From: Beijerinckiaceae bacterium
GTDB taxonomy: Bacteria > Pseudomonadota > Alphaproteobacteria > Rhizobiales > Beijerinckiaceae
Assembly (NCBI GenBank): GCA_025458025.1
Contig: JALOTF010000057.1
Coordinates: 1 to 64,000 of the forward strand
Length of the DNA stretch: 64,000 nt
Direction: 5' to 3'
Shown: one piece after another, positions 34,227 through 42,864 of the stretch
Position numbering within the stretch: the first letter of the stretch is position 1
Layout: the number at the start of each line of letters is the position of its first letter
Notes under the pieces: generated by a model
What the model was told of the DNA's origin: nothing
Databases searched by the model: none
The model's input: the letters and a program-made list of their open reading frames with translations, nothing else
Translations under genes and position numbers: made by a program

Positions 34227-34471
34227 TGGCAGGCCCCGGTATGGTGGCGTGAGAAGCGTGTCCTTCCCAAGCCAGTTTCCGCTCTGAGATGGAAAACTCC
34301 ACCCTGAGGACAAGGACATACGGCATCTCGCTCTATTGCAGAAATCGTCGGAGCAACCGTGAGTGGGAGGGCACACACGCAGCCTTAAGGCTTACACCGA
34401 GGTGCTGGCATGGGGCCGCATGGCGGGCTAACCTTTGACTCGACATTCATTCCCGCGACGAAGGAACCACC

Positions 34472-35890
34472 ATGGACAATCGCAGTGAAATCTGGCGCAG
34501 GGTCGACGAACAGAAGTTGCGCTTCATCGAACTGAGTGATCGTGTCTGGGGGATGCCGGAAGTCTGCTATACCGAGGAACGCTCGGTGGCGGAGCACAAG
34601 GCGGAGCTTCTCGCTCAAGGGTTCCGCATCCGCGAGAACATCGCGGGTATTCCCACCGCCATCATCGGGGAAGCGGGCGAGGGCGGGCCGGTCATCGCCA
34701 TTCTGGGTGAGTATGACGCGCTCCCGGGCCTGAGCCAGGAAGCGGGGAGGGCCGTTCACAGCCCGATCGAGGCCGGCGGACATGGCCATGGCTGCGGCCA
34801 CAATCTGCTCGGCTCGGCCGCCATGTTGGCCGCAACGGCCGTGAAGGATTGGCTCGCCGCCAACAAGGTTCCCGGTCGCGTCCGCTATTACGGCTGCCCG
34901 GCGGAGGAGGGCGGAGCAGCGAAGGCCTTCATGGTGCGCGCCGGCGCCTTCGAGGATGCCGATATCGCCATTTCCTGGCATCCCTCCAGCTGGTGGGAGG
35001 TGGTGCCGCCGCTTTCGCTGGCCAATACCCGTGCGGATTTCATCTTCACCGGGCGCGCCGCTCATGCCGCGGCGGCGCCACATCTCGGGCGCTCCGCGCT
35101 CGATGCCGTCGAGCTTATGAATGTCGGCGTGAACTACATGCGCGAACACATGCCGAGCGATGCGCGCGTGCACTATGCCGTGCTCGATACGGGTGGCATC
35201 GCGCCCAATGTAGTGCAGGCCCATGCGCGGGTACGCTATTCGATCCGCGCGCGGGATCTGCCGGGCATGCTTGAACTCGTCCGTCGCGTGCGACAGATCG
35301 CGGAGGGCGCAGCCCTCATGACCGAAACGACGATGGAAATGCGTGTCGTCAGCGCCGTTTCCAACATGGTGGGCAACACACCGCTCGAACAAGCCCTGCA
35401 GAAGATCCTCGAAGAGCTTGGGCCGCCGCATTTCGATGAACAGGATCGCGCTTTCGCAACGGCGATCCGCGCCACCCTGTCCCCGCAGGAAATCGCCGCC
35501 GTCTGGCATTCGATCGGCATGGAGGATACCGGCGCGCCGTTGGCGGACTTCACCGTTCCGCTCGATGCCCGGCGCAACCCGATGATCGGCTCGACCGATG
35601 TCGGCGATGTCTCATGGGTTGTGCCGACGGTGCAGGCCCATGCCCCCACGGTGGCGATCGGCACACCCTTTCACACCTGGCAGATTGTGGCCCAAGGCAA
35701 GGAGCCGGCAGCGCACAAGGCGATGGTTCAGGTCTCCAAGGCGATGGCATCCCTTGCGATTTCCGCCCTCACGGACCCCGCGCTGGTGGCCGCGGCCAAG
35801 GCAGACCATGCGCGGCGATTGAAGAACAACCCCTATACGAGCCCGATCCCGTCCGGTGTCGAACCGCCGCTGAACATGTCGAGAGGCTAG
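34472..35890 (+). CDS. M20-family amidohydrolase, AbgB-like
   Basis: Zinc peptidase-fold hydrolase of 472 aa. Metal ligands are visible in GEYDALPG, GHGHGCGHNL (residues about 100-112), PAEEGG and the SWHPSSWW region, with a dimerisation domain between about 185 and 300. Best resemblance is to p-aminobenzoyl-glutamate hydrolase subunit B and related amidohydrolases that split N-acyl amino acids. SD AAGGAACC precedes the ATG. No AbgA or transporter is adjacent, so its substrate is open. Confidence 0.87.
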   Translation: MDNRSEIWRRVDEQKLRFIELSDRVWGMPEVCYTEERSVAEHKAELLAQGFRIRENIAGIPTAIIGEAGEGGPVIAILGEYDALPGLSQEAGRAVHSPIEAGGHGHGCGHNLLGSAAMLAATAVKDWLAANKVPGRVRYYGCPAEEGGAAKAFMVRAGAFEDADIAISWHPSSWWEVVPPLSLANTRADFIFTGRAAHAAAAPHLGRSALDAVELMNVGVNYMREHMPSDARVHYAVLDTGGIAPNVVQAHARVRYSIRARDLPGMLELVRRVRQIAEGAALMTETTMEMRVVSAVSNMVGNTPLEQALQKILEELGPPHFDEQDRAFATAIRATLSPQEIAAVWHSIGMEDTGAPLADFTVPLDARRNPMIGSTDVGDVSWVVPTVQAHAPTVAIGTPFHTWQIVAQGKEPAAHKAMVQVSKAMASLAISALTDPALVAAAKADHARRLKNNPYTSPIPSGVEPPLNMSRG

Positions 35891-36089
35891 CCGCGCAGTT
35901 CACAGCCCGGAGCGCCGATAGAGGACCGGGCGAGTGGCCTGAGGGTCTCACAGCATCCCTCATCACGTTAAACTCATCCGGCCGGTGCAGCATGGCCAGC
36001 TGGTGACCGATCTCGATGTAGCAATGGACACGACCATCGCGACCTAGTGCCTGCGCGAGGGGATCGAGGCGCAATTTCTCAAAGGTTGA

Positions 36090-36365
36090 TTACCGAAGGC
36101 CTGTGCCGAATGGCGCGGGCTCTGGCGGACGATCCGCCCGGAAAGCATGGATATCCTGCGGTGGTCCGATGGGGCGCACGCGATCGCCGAAGGGGCGCGT
36201 CAGTGCGGGCCAGAGGATCAAGAGCGCGACCATCGCCATCTGCAGCGCGATAAATGGCACCGCGCCCCAATAGATATCAGCCGAACGCACGGTTGGTGGC
36301 GCGACACTGCGCAGGCTGAAAAGCGCCATGCCGAAGGGCGGGTGCATACAGGAGGTCTGCATGTT
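36090..36365 (-). pseudogene. C-terminal fragment of a TRAP transporter large permease (DctM)
   Basis: The minus strand reads QTSCMHPPFGMALFSLRSVAPP, then ADIYWGAVPFIALQMAMVALLILWPAL, the conserved end of DctM proteins. All upstream transmembrane segments are missing and the sequence joins an IS3 orfA relic at about 36362. The stretch 35891-36089 before it shows no gene. Confidence 0.8.
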
Positions 36366-36498
36366 CACGCATCCAGCGCCGCAACTGCCCCTCGGCCAGA
36401 TCAAGATCTCAGGCAGCCTGAGCCACAGCGACGCCGCGCTCTGTTACCAGCCTCACTGCCTCGATCTTGAACTCGCGGCTGAACTTCCGTCTTGGCAT
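36366..36498 (-). mobile_element. IS3-family OrfA N-terminal remnant with a stop
   Basis: From an ATG at 36498 the minus strand reads MPRRKFSREFKIEAVRLV, then GVAVAQAA, a TGA in place of an Arg codon, and DLDLAEGQLRRWM. This is the start of a common IS3 OrfA. It is cut off where the dctM fragment begins, so the element's insertion or excision probably truncated dctM. The 190 bp to the right, up to vapC, hold nothing recognisable. Confidence 0.75.
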
Positions 36499-36685
36499 AA
36501 AAACTCTTCTGTTCCTTGGTCATGATCTTATCTTCGTGTCCACGAAACCGGGAGCAGGCCACAGATCGATATCCGCGTCACGCCCGGCACCGCAATGAAG
36601 GGCCATGGCGAGTGAGGGAGACCAGAAGCATGCGTGGTTTTTCGCTCGCGTCAAGATCTTCGCGAGGAGCCGGGCACAAGCCGTG

Positions 36686-37066
36686 CTACGCGACGATCTT
36701 CTGAATGTAAGTTACCTTGGGCAGCGCCTCAAAATGCGCATCGCATGTGATCAGTTCGGCACCATAGGCCTGAGCTGTCGCGTAGACGATCGCATCGGCC
36801 GTGGCCAATCGGTGTTTCACAAAGATGTCGGCGGCTGATAGCGCAATCGGCGTATCGAGCGGCGCCAGAACGCAAAGCTGGGTGAAGGCGAGCACTTGGT
36901 CAGCCTTGTCCTCGCCAGCTTCGCGCCGAAGCCACTTAGCAAGTTCAAGCTGTACGATCGTTGGAACAAGCCACTCGTGACTGGGTGGAATGTGATCTCC
37001 AACGCGCTTTCCTGTCGATGACGCTGCAAGCCACTCGATCCATGCAGAAGTGTCAACAAGCCACAT
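36686..37066 (-). CDS. vapC: PIN-domain toxin VapC
   Basis: A 126-aa PIN ribonuclease: the acidic residues are in MWLVDTSAWIEWL (Asp5), IVQLELAKWL (Glu), and RLATADAIVYATA (Asp), followed by AELITCDAHF (Asp). The start ATG at 37066 overlaps the antitoxin stop in a TAATG arrangement. VapC toxins cleave tRNA or rRNA when the antitoxin is degraded. Confidence 0.93.
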   Translation of the reverse strand: MWLVDTSAWIEWLAASSTGKRVGDHIPPSHEWLVPTIVQLELAKWLRREAGEDKADQVLAFTQLCVLAPLDTPIALSAADIFVKHRLATADAIVYATAQAYGAELITCDAHFEALPKVTYIQKIVA

Positions 37067-37278
37067 TAGAAGCGATCTTTCCGATCTCGGTAATCGGAGG
37101 TCTTGGCGCCCTTGGCGATGCCAGCCAAGTCTTTTGCGTTTGGCACCGGAACGAGCAGGACGCCCGCGCCTTTCGGGATAAACACGAACTCCTGTCCCGC
37201 CTGCCAATGCTGCGCAGTGCGGACCTCTTTGGGAATCGAGATCTGGAATTTTGTCGAAAGTGTCGCGCGATTGGCCAT
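37066..37278 (-). CDS. vapB: AbrB/MazE-type antitoxin, VapB
   Basis: A 70-aa protein with a swapped-hairpin SpoVT/AbrB DNA-binding domain (ATLSTKFQISIPKEVRTAQHWQAGQEFVFI) and a charged C-terminal tail that would wrap VapC. It starts 2 bp inside a large dyad that is the likely autoregulatory operator. Confidence 0.92.
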   Translation of the reverse strand: MANRATLSTKFQISIPKEVRTAQHWQAGQEFVFIPKGAGVLLVPVPNAKDLAGIAKGAKTSDYRDRKDRF

Positions 37279-37280
37279 AA

Positions 37281-37314
37281 CTTACACATTCCTGATCGAT
37301 ACCATTTTTGTAAG
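37281..37314 (-). promoter_or_regulatory. VapBC operator dyad
   Basis: CTTACA (37281-37286) and TGTAAG (37309-37314) form an inverted repeat around a central ATCGAT, 2 bp upstream of the vapB start. The VapB-VapC complex probably binds here. Confidence 0.55.
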
Positions 37315-37503
37315 AAATAGCATTGGGTGTCAGGATGGGCAAGGTTCGGAACCTGTGCGCTGAAGGTCCTTCACCCCTCAGCCTCACCGGAGAGAGTTCG
37401 TTCAACCCCTCCGGTGCTTTTCGTCGGAACCTCAGGGGCGATAGGAAAGCATGGCTGTGCCATGCCGGAGCACCAGCATAGGGAGCCACCGGCGGGTGAT
37501 TGT
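37315..37503. other. Gap between vapBC and the polyamine transporter
   Basis: No gene. A perfect hairpin GCATGGC-TGT-GCCATGC at 37449-37465 lies 39 bp beyond the stop of the leftward potC-like gene, and might act as its terminator although no T tract follows. Confidence 0.35.
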
Positions 37504-38289
37504 TCACGCTATCAATTTCTCGCGCTTCAAAATCAGTGAGGCCGTGACGACCAGAGCTGCCACGCCCGCAATCAGCAGGGTGGAGATCGCGTTGATCTCC
37601 GGGCTCACGCCGAGCCGCACGGCAGAATAGATGCGCATCGGCAGCGTCGTTGCGCCCGGTCCGGTCGCAAAGCTCGCGATGACGAGATCATCCAGCGACA
37701 GCGTGAAGGCGAGCAACCAGCCGGCGATGATTCCTGGAAGCGCCAGCGGCAGCGTGATGGTCAGCGTCACGCGCCACGGGCTCGCGCCGAGATCCTGCGC
37801 CGCTTCCTCCAGACTGCGGTCGAGCGTGGCCAGCCTCGCCTGCACGATCATCGTGACGAAGCAGAGGGTCAGCGTGGCATGCGCCAGCGTGACGGTGATG
37901 GCGCCGCGCTCGACATTCAGCGCCACAAAAAGCAGCAGCAGCGAAAGGCCGGTGATCACCTCGGGCATCACCATGGGTGCGGCAATGAGCCCGCCGAAGA
38001 GAAGCTTCGCGCGGCCCGGTCGCGCGCGCTCCAGTGCCAGCGCAGCCAGCGTGCCGAGCACCGTAGCGATGGTCGCCGAGGCCATTGCAACGCCCAGCGA
38101 AAGCAGGGCCGCATCCTTCAGTGCCTGATTGCTGAGCAGGCTCGCATACCATTGCGTGGAAAAACCGCCCCAGACCGTCACCAGCCTTGAGGCGTTGAAA
38201 GAATAGAGGATGAGGATGCCAATCGGCACATAAAGGAACAGCAGGCCGGCAATGAGCGCCACGGAATGGATAAGACGGAAGCCCTTCAT
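37504..38289 (-). CDS. Polyamine-type ABC transporter permease (PotC/PotI-like)
   Basis: A 261-aa permease with about six membrane helices (GLLFLYVPIGILILYSFNASRL first). The EAA loop is SLEEAAQDLGASPWRVTLTITLPLALPG near residues 165-192. Start at ATG 38289, overlapping the upstream permease gene by 4 bp. Last gene of a four-gene leftward operon. Substrate by family: putrescine, spermidine or a related polyamine. Confidence 0.9.
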   Translation of the reverse strand: MKGFRLIHSVALIAGLLFLYVPIGILILYSFNASRLVTVWGGFSTQWYASLLSNQALKDAALLSLGVAMASATIATVLGTLAALALERARPGRAKLLFGGLIAAPMVMPEVITGLSLLLLFVALNVERGAITVTLAHATLTLCFVTMIVQARLATLDRSLEEAAQDLGASPWRVTLTITLPLALPGIIAGWLLAFTLSLDDLVIASFATGPGATTLPMRIYSAVRLGVSPEINAISTLLIAGVAALVVTASLILKREKLIA

Positions 38290-39176
38290 CGCGCGGTCTC
38301 TTTCCGGCCGGCGAAGCCGCGCAGCAGCATCATCGGCAGGATGACAAAGGCGAGGAGACTCACGGCCACGGCGGAGGCCAGCGGCCAATCGCGGTTCGAG
38401 AAGAATTCGGTCCAGAGTACGCGGCCGATCATCAGTGTTTCCGAGCCGCCAAGGAGGTCGGGGATCACGAATTCGCCGATGCCCGGCACGAAGACGAGAA
38501 AACACCCCGCGAGAATGCCGGGCTTCGCCAGCGGTATGGTGATGGTGAGGAAGCGCGTGAGCGGTTTCGCGCCAAGGTCCGCCGCAGCCTCGATGAGGCT
38601 GCGATCCATCTTTTCGAGCACCGCATAGATCGGCAGCACCATGAAGGGCAGGTAGGAATAGACCATGCCGATCAGCACGGCAGTCTCGGTGTTCAGGAGC
38701 CGCAAGGGCTCGCTGGTGAGGCCGATGGTTATCAGCACGCGATCCAGCACGCCCTCGGGCCGGAGGATCGCAATCCACGCATAGACGCGGATGAGAAACG
38801 AGGTCCAGAACGGCAGGATCACCAGCAGAACGAGCAGGTTTTGCCAGCTCTTGGGCGCGCGGGTGATGGCATAGGCCAAGGGAAAGCCGATCAGTAAAGC
38901 GATCAGCGTGGCCGTGCCGGCGATACGGATCGCGGTGAGAAAGGCATTGAGATAGAGGCTGTCTTCCCAGAGAAGCCTGAACGCCTCGACATCGAGGCCC
39001 GCGAGGAATTCGCGGATCTGCCCGAAGCCGATCCAGTGTGGCGCATAGGGCGGCACGGCTTGCGCTGTATCGGACAGCGACATCCGCAGCACCATCAGGA
39101 AGGGCAGCACGAAGAACGCCGCGAGCCACAGGAGTGGCGCAAGCGCGGCGATCCGGGCGCGGCGGTCGGTCCTCAC
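38286..39176 (-). CDS. Polyamine-type ABC transporter permease (PotB/PotH-like)
   Basis: A 296-aa permease. GTG at 39176 is chosen because it overlaps the ATPase stop (GTGA) and places the first helix (ALAPLLWLAAFFVLPFLMVLRMSL) near the N-terminus. The EAA loop SLIEAAADLGAKPLTRFLTITIPLAKPG is near residues 195-225. Forms the membrane pair with the next gene. Confidence 0.9.
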   Translation of the reverse strand: MRTDRRARIAALAPLLWLAAFFVLPFLMVLRMSLSDTAQAVPPYAPHWIGFGQIREFLAGLDVEAFRLLWEDSLYLNAFLTAIRIAGTATLIALLIGFPLAYAITRAPKSWQNLLVLLVILPFWTSFLIRVYAWIAILRPEGVLDRVLITIGLTSEPLRLLNTETAVLIGMVYSYLPFMVLPIYAVLEKMDRSLIEAAADLGAKPLTRFLTITIPLAKPGILAGCFLVFVPGIGEFVIPDLLGGSETLMIGRVLWTEFFSNRDWPLASAVAVSLLAFVILPMMLLRGFAGRKETAR

Positions 39177-40330
39177 GATGCACCATCCAGCAGGATCGGC
39201 GCCTCGATATCCCACGAGAGCCAGACGCGATCATCCCAGCCGATCGGCCGCTCCGAGCGCCGCGTGCGATTGGTGATGCCGACGCGCACGATCGTGCCAT
39301 CCGCCAGCTTCACCTGCACCATGGTCATGTCGCCGAGATAGCCGATATCCCAGACGATGCCCTCGACGCGGTTCACGGTTTCATGCGGCGGGGTGAAGCC
39401 GAGCGTGATCTTCTCGGGCCGGAGGCCGACATCCACGCGCGTGCCGGGCGCAGGCTTGTCACCCTCGTCATCGAGTTCGATGGTGCCGATGGTGGGGTGG
39501 AGAAGCGTCACCACCTCGCCTTCGACCTTCGTGACAATCGCCTCAAAAATGGTGATATCGCCCACGAATTCGGCGACCGCCCGCGTTTCCGGTGCCTCGT
39601 AGATCTCCGCAGGCGTGCCAACCTGCGCGAGCCGCGCCTTCTGCATCACGCCGATGCGATGAGCCATGGTCATGGCTTCATCCTGATCATGCGTGACCAT
39701 GAGGAAGGCGAGGCCGAGCTTTTCCTGCAGGGCCACCAACTCGTATTGCGTCTCCTCGCGCAGCTTGCGGTCGAGCGCGCCGAGGGGCTCATCGAGCAGC
39801 AGGATGCGCGGACGCTTGGCGATGGCGCGTGCGAGCGCCACGCGCTGCCTCTGCCCGCCGGAGAGCTGATCCGGCCTGCGCTTGCCGAAATCCTGAAGGC
39901 GCACCAGATTAAGAACCTCTTCCACGCGCGCGGAAATCTCGGCCTTCGGAAGGCCCTCCTGCTTCAGGCCATAGGCGATGTTCTCCGCGACATTCATGTG
40001 CGGAAACAAGGCGTAGGACTGGAACATGAGGTTCGTGGGCCGCTGATGTGCGGGCACGCCGAGCACGCTCTTGCCGTCGAGAAGGATGTCGCCGGAGGTC
40101 GGCTCCTCGAAGCCCGCGAGCATGCGCATCAGCGTGGTCTTCCCGCAGCCAGAGGGGCCGAGCAGCGCAAAGAACTCACGGGGGTAGAGGTCGAGATTCA
40201 CCCCCGCCACGGCTTCCACCGCGCCGAAGGCCTTCCGGACATTCCGGAAAGAAACGAGCGGCTTCGCGCCAGGGTCAAGCCACGGCGCGAAGCTCGATCG
40301 CACCGGGCCTGCGGCGCGTTGCGTGCTCAT
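39173..40330 (-). CDS. Polyamine-type ABC transporter ATPase (PotA/PotG-like)
   Basis: A 385-aa ATPase: Walker A GPSGCGKTT (about residues 53-61), signature LSGGQRQRVALARAI, Walker B ILLLDEPLGALD, then a C-terminal TOBE region from about 255 (VTLLHPTIGTIELDDEG). Length and TOBE domain fit PotA-type importers. 31 bp separate it from the binding-protein gene. Confidence 0.93.
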   Translation of the reverse strand: MSTQRAAGPVRSSFAPWLDPGAKPLVSFRNVRKAFGAVEAVAGVNLDLYPREFFALLGPSGCGKTTLMRMLAGFEEPTSGDILLDGKSVLGVPAHQRPTNLMFQSYALFPHMNVAENIAYGLKQEGLPKAEISARVEEVLNLVRLQDFGKRRPDQLSGGQRQRVALARAIAKRPRILLLDEPLGALDRKLREETQYELVALQEKLGLAFLMVTHDQDEAMTMAHRIGVMQKARLAQVGTPAEIYEAPETRAVAEFVGDITIFEAIVTKVEGEVVTLLHPTIGTIELDDEGDKPAPGTRVDVGLRPEKITLGFTPPHETVNRVEGIVWDIGYLGDMTMVQVKLADGTIVRVGITNRTRRSERPIGWDDRVWLSWDIEAPILLDGAS

Positions 40331-40361
40331 GATACGGGAAGCCGGCCGGTGAGGTGCATGA

Positions 40362-41462
40362 TCATCGGCCGGTCTTCACGCGCGTCCAGAGGCGGTTCAC
40401 CGCCCGCTGGGTTTTCTCGTCGAAGGGGGTGATGGTGTAGAGACGCGTGAGCGTTTCGGCACTCGGATAGATGCCCGGATCCTTGAGGATTTCCTGCGCG
40501 ACATGCTTCTGCGCCGAGAGGTTCGGTGAGGCATACTGGATGAAGACCGAGTTGCTGGCCGCCACTTCCGGGCGGTTGAGGTAGTCGATCAGCTTGTAGG
40601 CGGCTTCCTTGTTCTGGGCATCCGCCGGGATCACGAAGCTGTCGAACCACATCAGCGCGCCTTCCTTGGGGATGGCATAGCCCACTTCAACGCCGTTCTT
40701 CGCTTCCGCCGCGCGCTTCTTTGCCTGAAGCACGTCGCCCGAATAGCCAACGGCGAGGCAGATATCGCCATTCGCGAGCGCCGTGATGTATTCCGAGGAA
40801 TGGAATTTCTGGATGTGCGGCTTGATCTTCGCCAACAGATCCGCCGCCTTGCGCAGGTCGCCCTCGGCCTTGGAGTCCGGGTTGAGGCCGAGATAGCGCA
40901 GCGCCGCCGGAAAGAGTTCTTCCGTTGCATCCAGTACGTGCACACCGCAGGAGGCGAGCTTCGAGACCTTCGCCGGGTCGAACAGGATCGACCAGCTATC
41001 CACCACAGCATCGGCCCCGAGGCGCTCGCGCACCTTCTTCAGGTTATAGCCGAGGCCCGTGGTGCCCCACATGTAGTTGACCGCGAACTTGTTGCCCGGA
41101 TCGTATTTCGCCAGTCGCCCGGTGATATCCGGCCACATATGCGTGAGGTTCGGCAGCTTCGCCTTGTCGAGTTCCGTGTAGAGCTTTAGCGGAATATGCC
41201 GCGGCAGGAAGGACGCCGTGACCACCACGAGATCATACCCGCTCTTGCCGGTGACGAGCTTCGTCTCCACCGTCTCCATCTGGTCGAAGGTGTCATAGAT
41301 CACTTTGATGCCGGTTTCCCGTGTAAAGGCATCGAGCACCGCCGGATTGATGTAATCCGACCAGTTATAGACGCGCACTTCGCCCTGCGCCTTCGCAGCA
41401 AGGGCCGAAAGCATCAGCGCCAGACCGGCCATCATGCCGCGCCCGATCGAGAAGCCGTTCAT
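40362..41462 (-). CDS. Polyamine-type periplasmic binding protein (PotF-like)
   Basis: A 366-aa secreted protein. The start at 41462 (MNGFSIGRGMMAGLALMLSALAAKAQG) gives a good signal peptide and a GGAGG SD; the frame extends to 41516 without a leader. The mature start VRVYNWSDYINPAVLDAFTRETGIKVIYDTFD is the classic PotF/PotD opening, and MWFDSFVIPADAQN a family word. First gene of the operon; the 180-bp gap to its right is shared with the TPP riboswitch transcript. Confidence 0.92.
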   Translation of the reverse strand: MNGFSIGRGMMAGLALMLSALAAKAQGEVRVYNWSDYINPAVLDAFTRETGIKVIYDTFDQMETVETKLVTGKSGYDLVVVTASFLPRHIPLKLYTELDKAKLPNLTHMWPDITGRLAKYDPGNKFAVNYMWGTTGLGYNLKKVRERLGADAVVDSWSILFDPAKVSKLASCGVHVLDATEELFPAALRYLGLNPDSKAEGDLRKAADLLAKIKPHIQKFHSSEYITALANGDICLAVGYSGDVLQAKKRAAEAKNGVEVGYAIPKEGALMWFDSFVIPADAQNKEAAYKLIDYLNRPEVAASNSVFIQYASPNLSAQKHVAQEILKDPGIYPSAETLTRLYTITPFDEKTQRAVNRLWTRVKTGR

Positions 41463-41639
41463 CGCATTTAACCTCCATGGGAAAAGGGGCGGTCTTTGCC
41501 GCACACCCTTAAACAATAGCGCCGTTGGCCCGCGAGAAAAGATGGAAGCGGCTTGCCCATGCCTAAAATCTGATCATCCACATCTGTTGCGCGAGCCGAA
41601 TTGACGGCTGGGGCCCGCGCGCCTATCTCAGAGGCATGC

Positions 41640-41762
41640 CAAGGGGAGCCCCGGCCAGCCGTTTTTCGCGGTTTTCGGGGCTGAGATGATCGCGAAATCC
41701 GGATTCCCGGAGGTGCGGCGACCCTTTGAACCTGATCCGGATCATGCCGGCGAAGGGATGGC
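41640..41762 (+). ncRNA. TPP riboswitch (THI element)
   Basis: The conserved core words are present in order: GGGGAGCCCCG at 41643 paired with CGGGGC before GGCTGAGA (41679-41686), a variable stem, ACCCTTTGAACCTGAT (41721-41736), CCGG-ATCATG-CCGG, and CGAAGGGA (to 41758). These are the pyrimidine- and pyrophosphate-sensing halves of the thiamine pyrophosphate aptamer. About 75 bp follow before the start of the binding-protein gene at 41836. A weak pairing of GTCTC (near 41810) with the SD region GGAGAT could be the translation-blocking platform. Confidence 0.93.
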
Positions 41763-41835
41763 GCGAATGGCTCCCGCGGGGCCTTCGCACTCTCAAGCCT
41801 TGGGTCCGGGTCTCTGCCTCGAACGGAGATCCGCC

Positions 41836-42861
41836 ATGTCGTTCCTGAATCACCTCACGCGCCGCGCGGTGCCTGTCTTGCTGGCGAGCCTGCTGGCCAT
41901 GCCAGCGTTTGCGCAAACCGCGAAGACCCAGCTTCAGGTCTACACGACCCTGCTTCCCGAGAGCCTCGCGGAGTTCAAGGGGGCCTTCGAGACGGAAAAT
42001 CCGAATATCGAGATCGTCTGGCGCCGCGAATCGACCGGCACGCTCACCGCGCGCATCATCGCCGAGAGTGAGCAGGCGCGGGGCGATGTCATCTGGGGCC
42101 TTGCGGTGACCTCGATGCTCGATTTCAAGCGGCGGGGTATTCTCGAACCCTATGCGCCGAAGAACCTCGCGGCCCTGCGTCCGAATTTCCGTGATGCCGA
42201 GGCCGTGCCGCATTGGATCGGCATGGAAGCCTGGGTGGCGGCCATCTGCTTCAACACCATCGAGGCGGGAAAGCAGAACCTGCCGCGCCCGGAAAGCTGG
42301 TTCGACCTGTTGAACCCGGTTTACAAGGGCAAGATTGTTTTCTCCGATCCGGCTGCCTCGGGCACCGGCTATTTCCACGTCTCCGCCTTCCTCCAGCTTT
42401 TCGGCGAAGCGAAGGCGTGGGAATTCATGGAAGGGCTCCACAAGAATATCGCGGTCTACGAGCCTTCGGGCACCCGGCCCTGCCGCCATGCCGCGACCGG
42501 CGAATATCCGATCGGCATCTCCTATGAACTCGCGGGCATGATGGAGAAGGACAAGGGCGCGCCCATCGACATCCTCGTGATGAAGGAGGGCGGCGGATGG
42601 GACATGGATACCGCTGCGATCCTCAAAGGCACGAAGAACCTCGATGCCGCGAAGACGCTGATGGATTTCGCCGCGAGCCGGAAGGCGAATGAACTCTACG
42701 CCAAATGGGTGCCGCTCACGGCCATCGAAGGGGTCGCGCCGCCACCGAAAAACTACCCGGCCGGTGTCGCAGCCTCGATGATCAAGAACGATTTCGCCTG
42801 GGCCATGGAGAACCGCGACCGCATTCTCCAGGAATGGCAGAAGCGCTTCGCGAAGAAGTGA
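41836..42861 (+). CDS. Periplasmic solute-binding protein of the 2-aminoethylphosphonate/iron type, TPP-riboswitch controlled
   Basis: A 341-aa secreted protein with signal peptide (MSFLNHLTRRAVPVLLASLLAMPAFAQT). The mature part (LQVYTTLLPESLAEFKGAFETENPNIEIVWRRESTGTLTARI) is paralogous to the 2-aminoethylphosphonate-binding protein at 59716-60747: shared words include SGTGY, GWDM, KGTKNL and KKANELY/RKANELY, and both end in a NRxRIL.EW motif. Unlike that paralogue it has no permease or ATPase beside it and is under a TPP riboswitch. It may bind thiamine, a thiamine precursor or a phosphorylated pyrimidine, using a transporter encoded elsewhere (inference). SD CGGAGAT precedes the ATG at 41836. 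Confidence 0.85.
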   Translation: MSFLNHLTRRAVPVLLASLLAMPAFAQTAKTQLQVYTTLLPESLAEFKGAFETENPNIEIVWRRESTGTLTARIIAESEQARGDVIWGLAVTSMLDFKRRGILEPYAPKNLAALRPNFRDAEAVPHWIGMEAWVAAICFNTIEAGKQNLPRPESWFDLLNPVYKGKIVFSDPAASGTGYFHVSAFLQLFGEAKAWEFMEGLHKNIAVYEPSGTRPCRHAATGEYPIGISYELAGMMEKDKGAPIDILVMKEGGGWDMDTAAILKGTKNLDAAKTLMDFAASRKANELYAKWVPLTAIEGVAPPPKNYPAGVAASMIKNDFAWAMENRDRILQEWQKRFAKK

Positions 42862-42864
42862 GGC

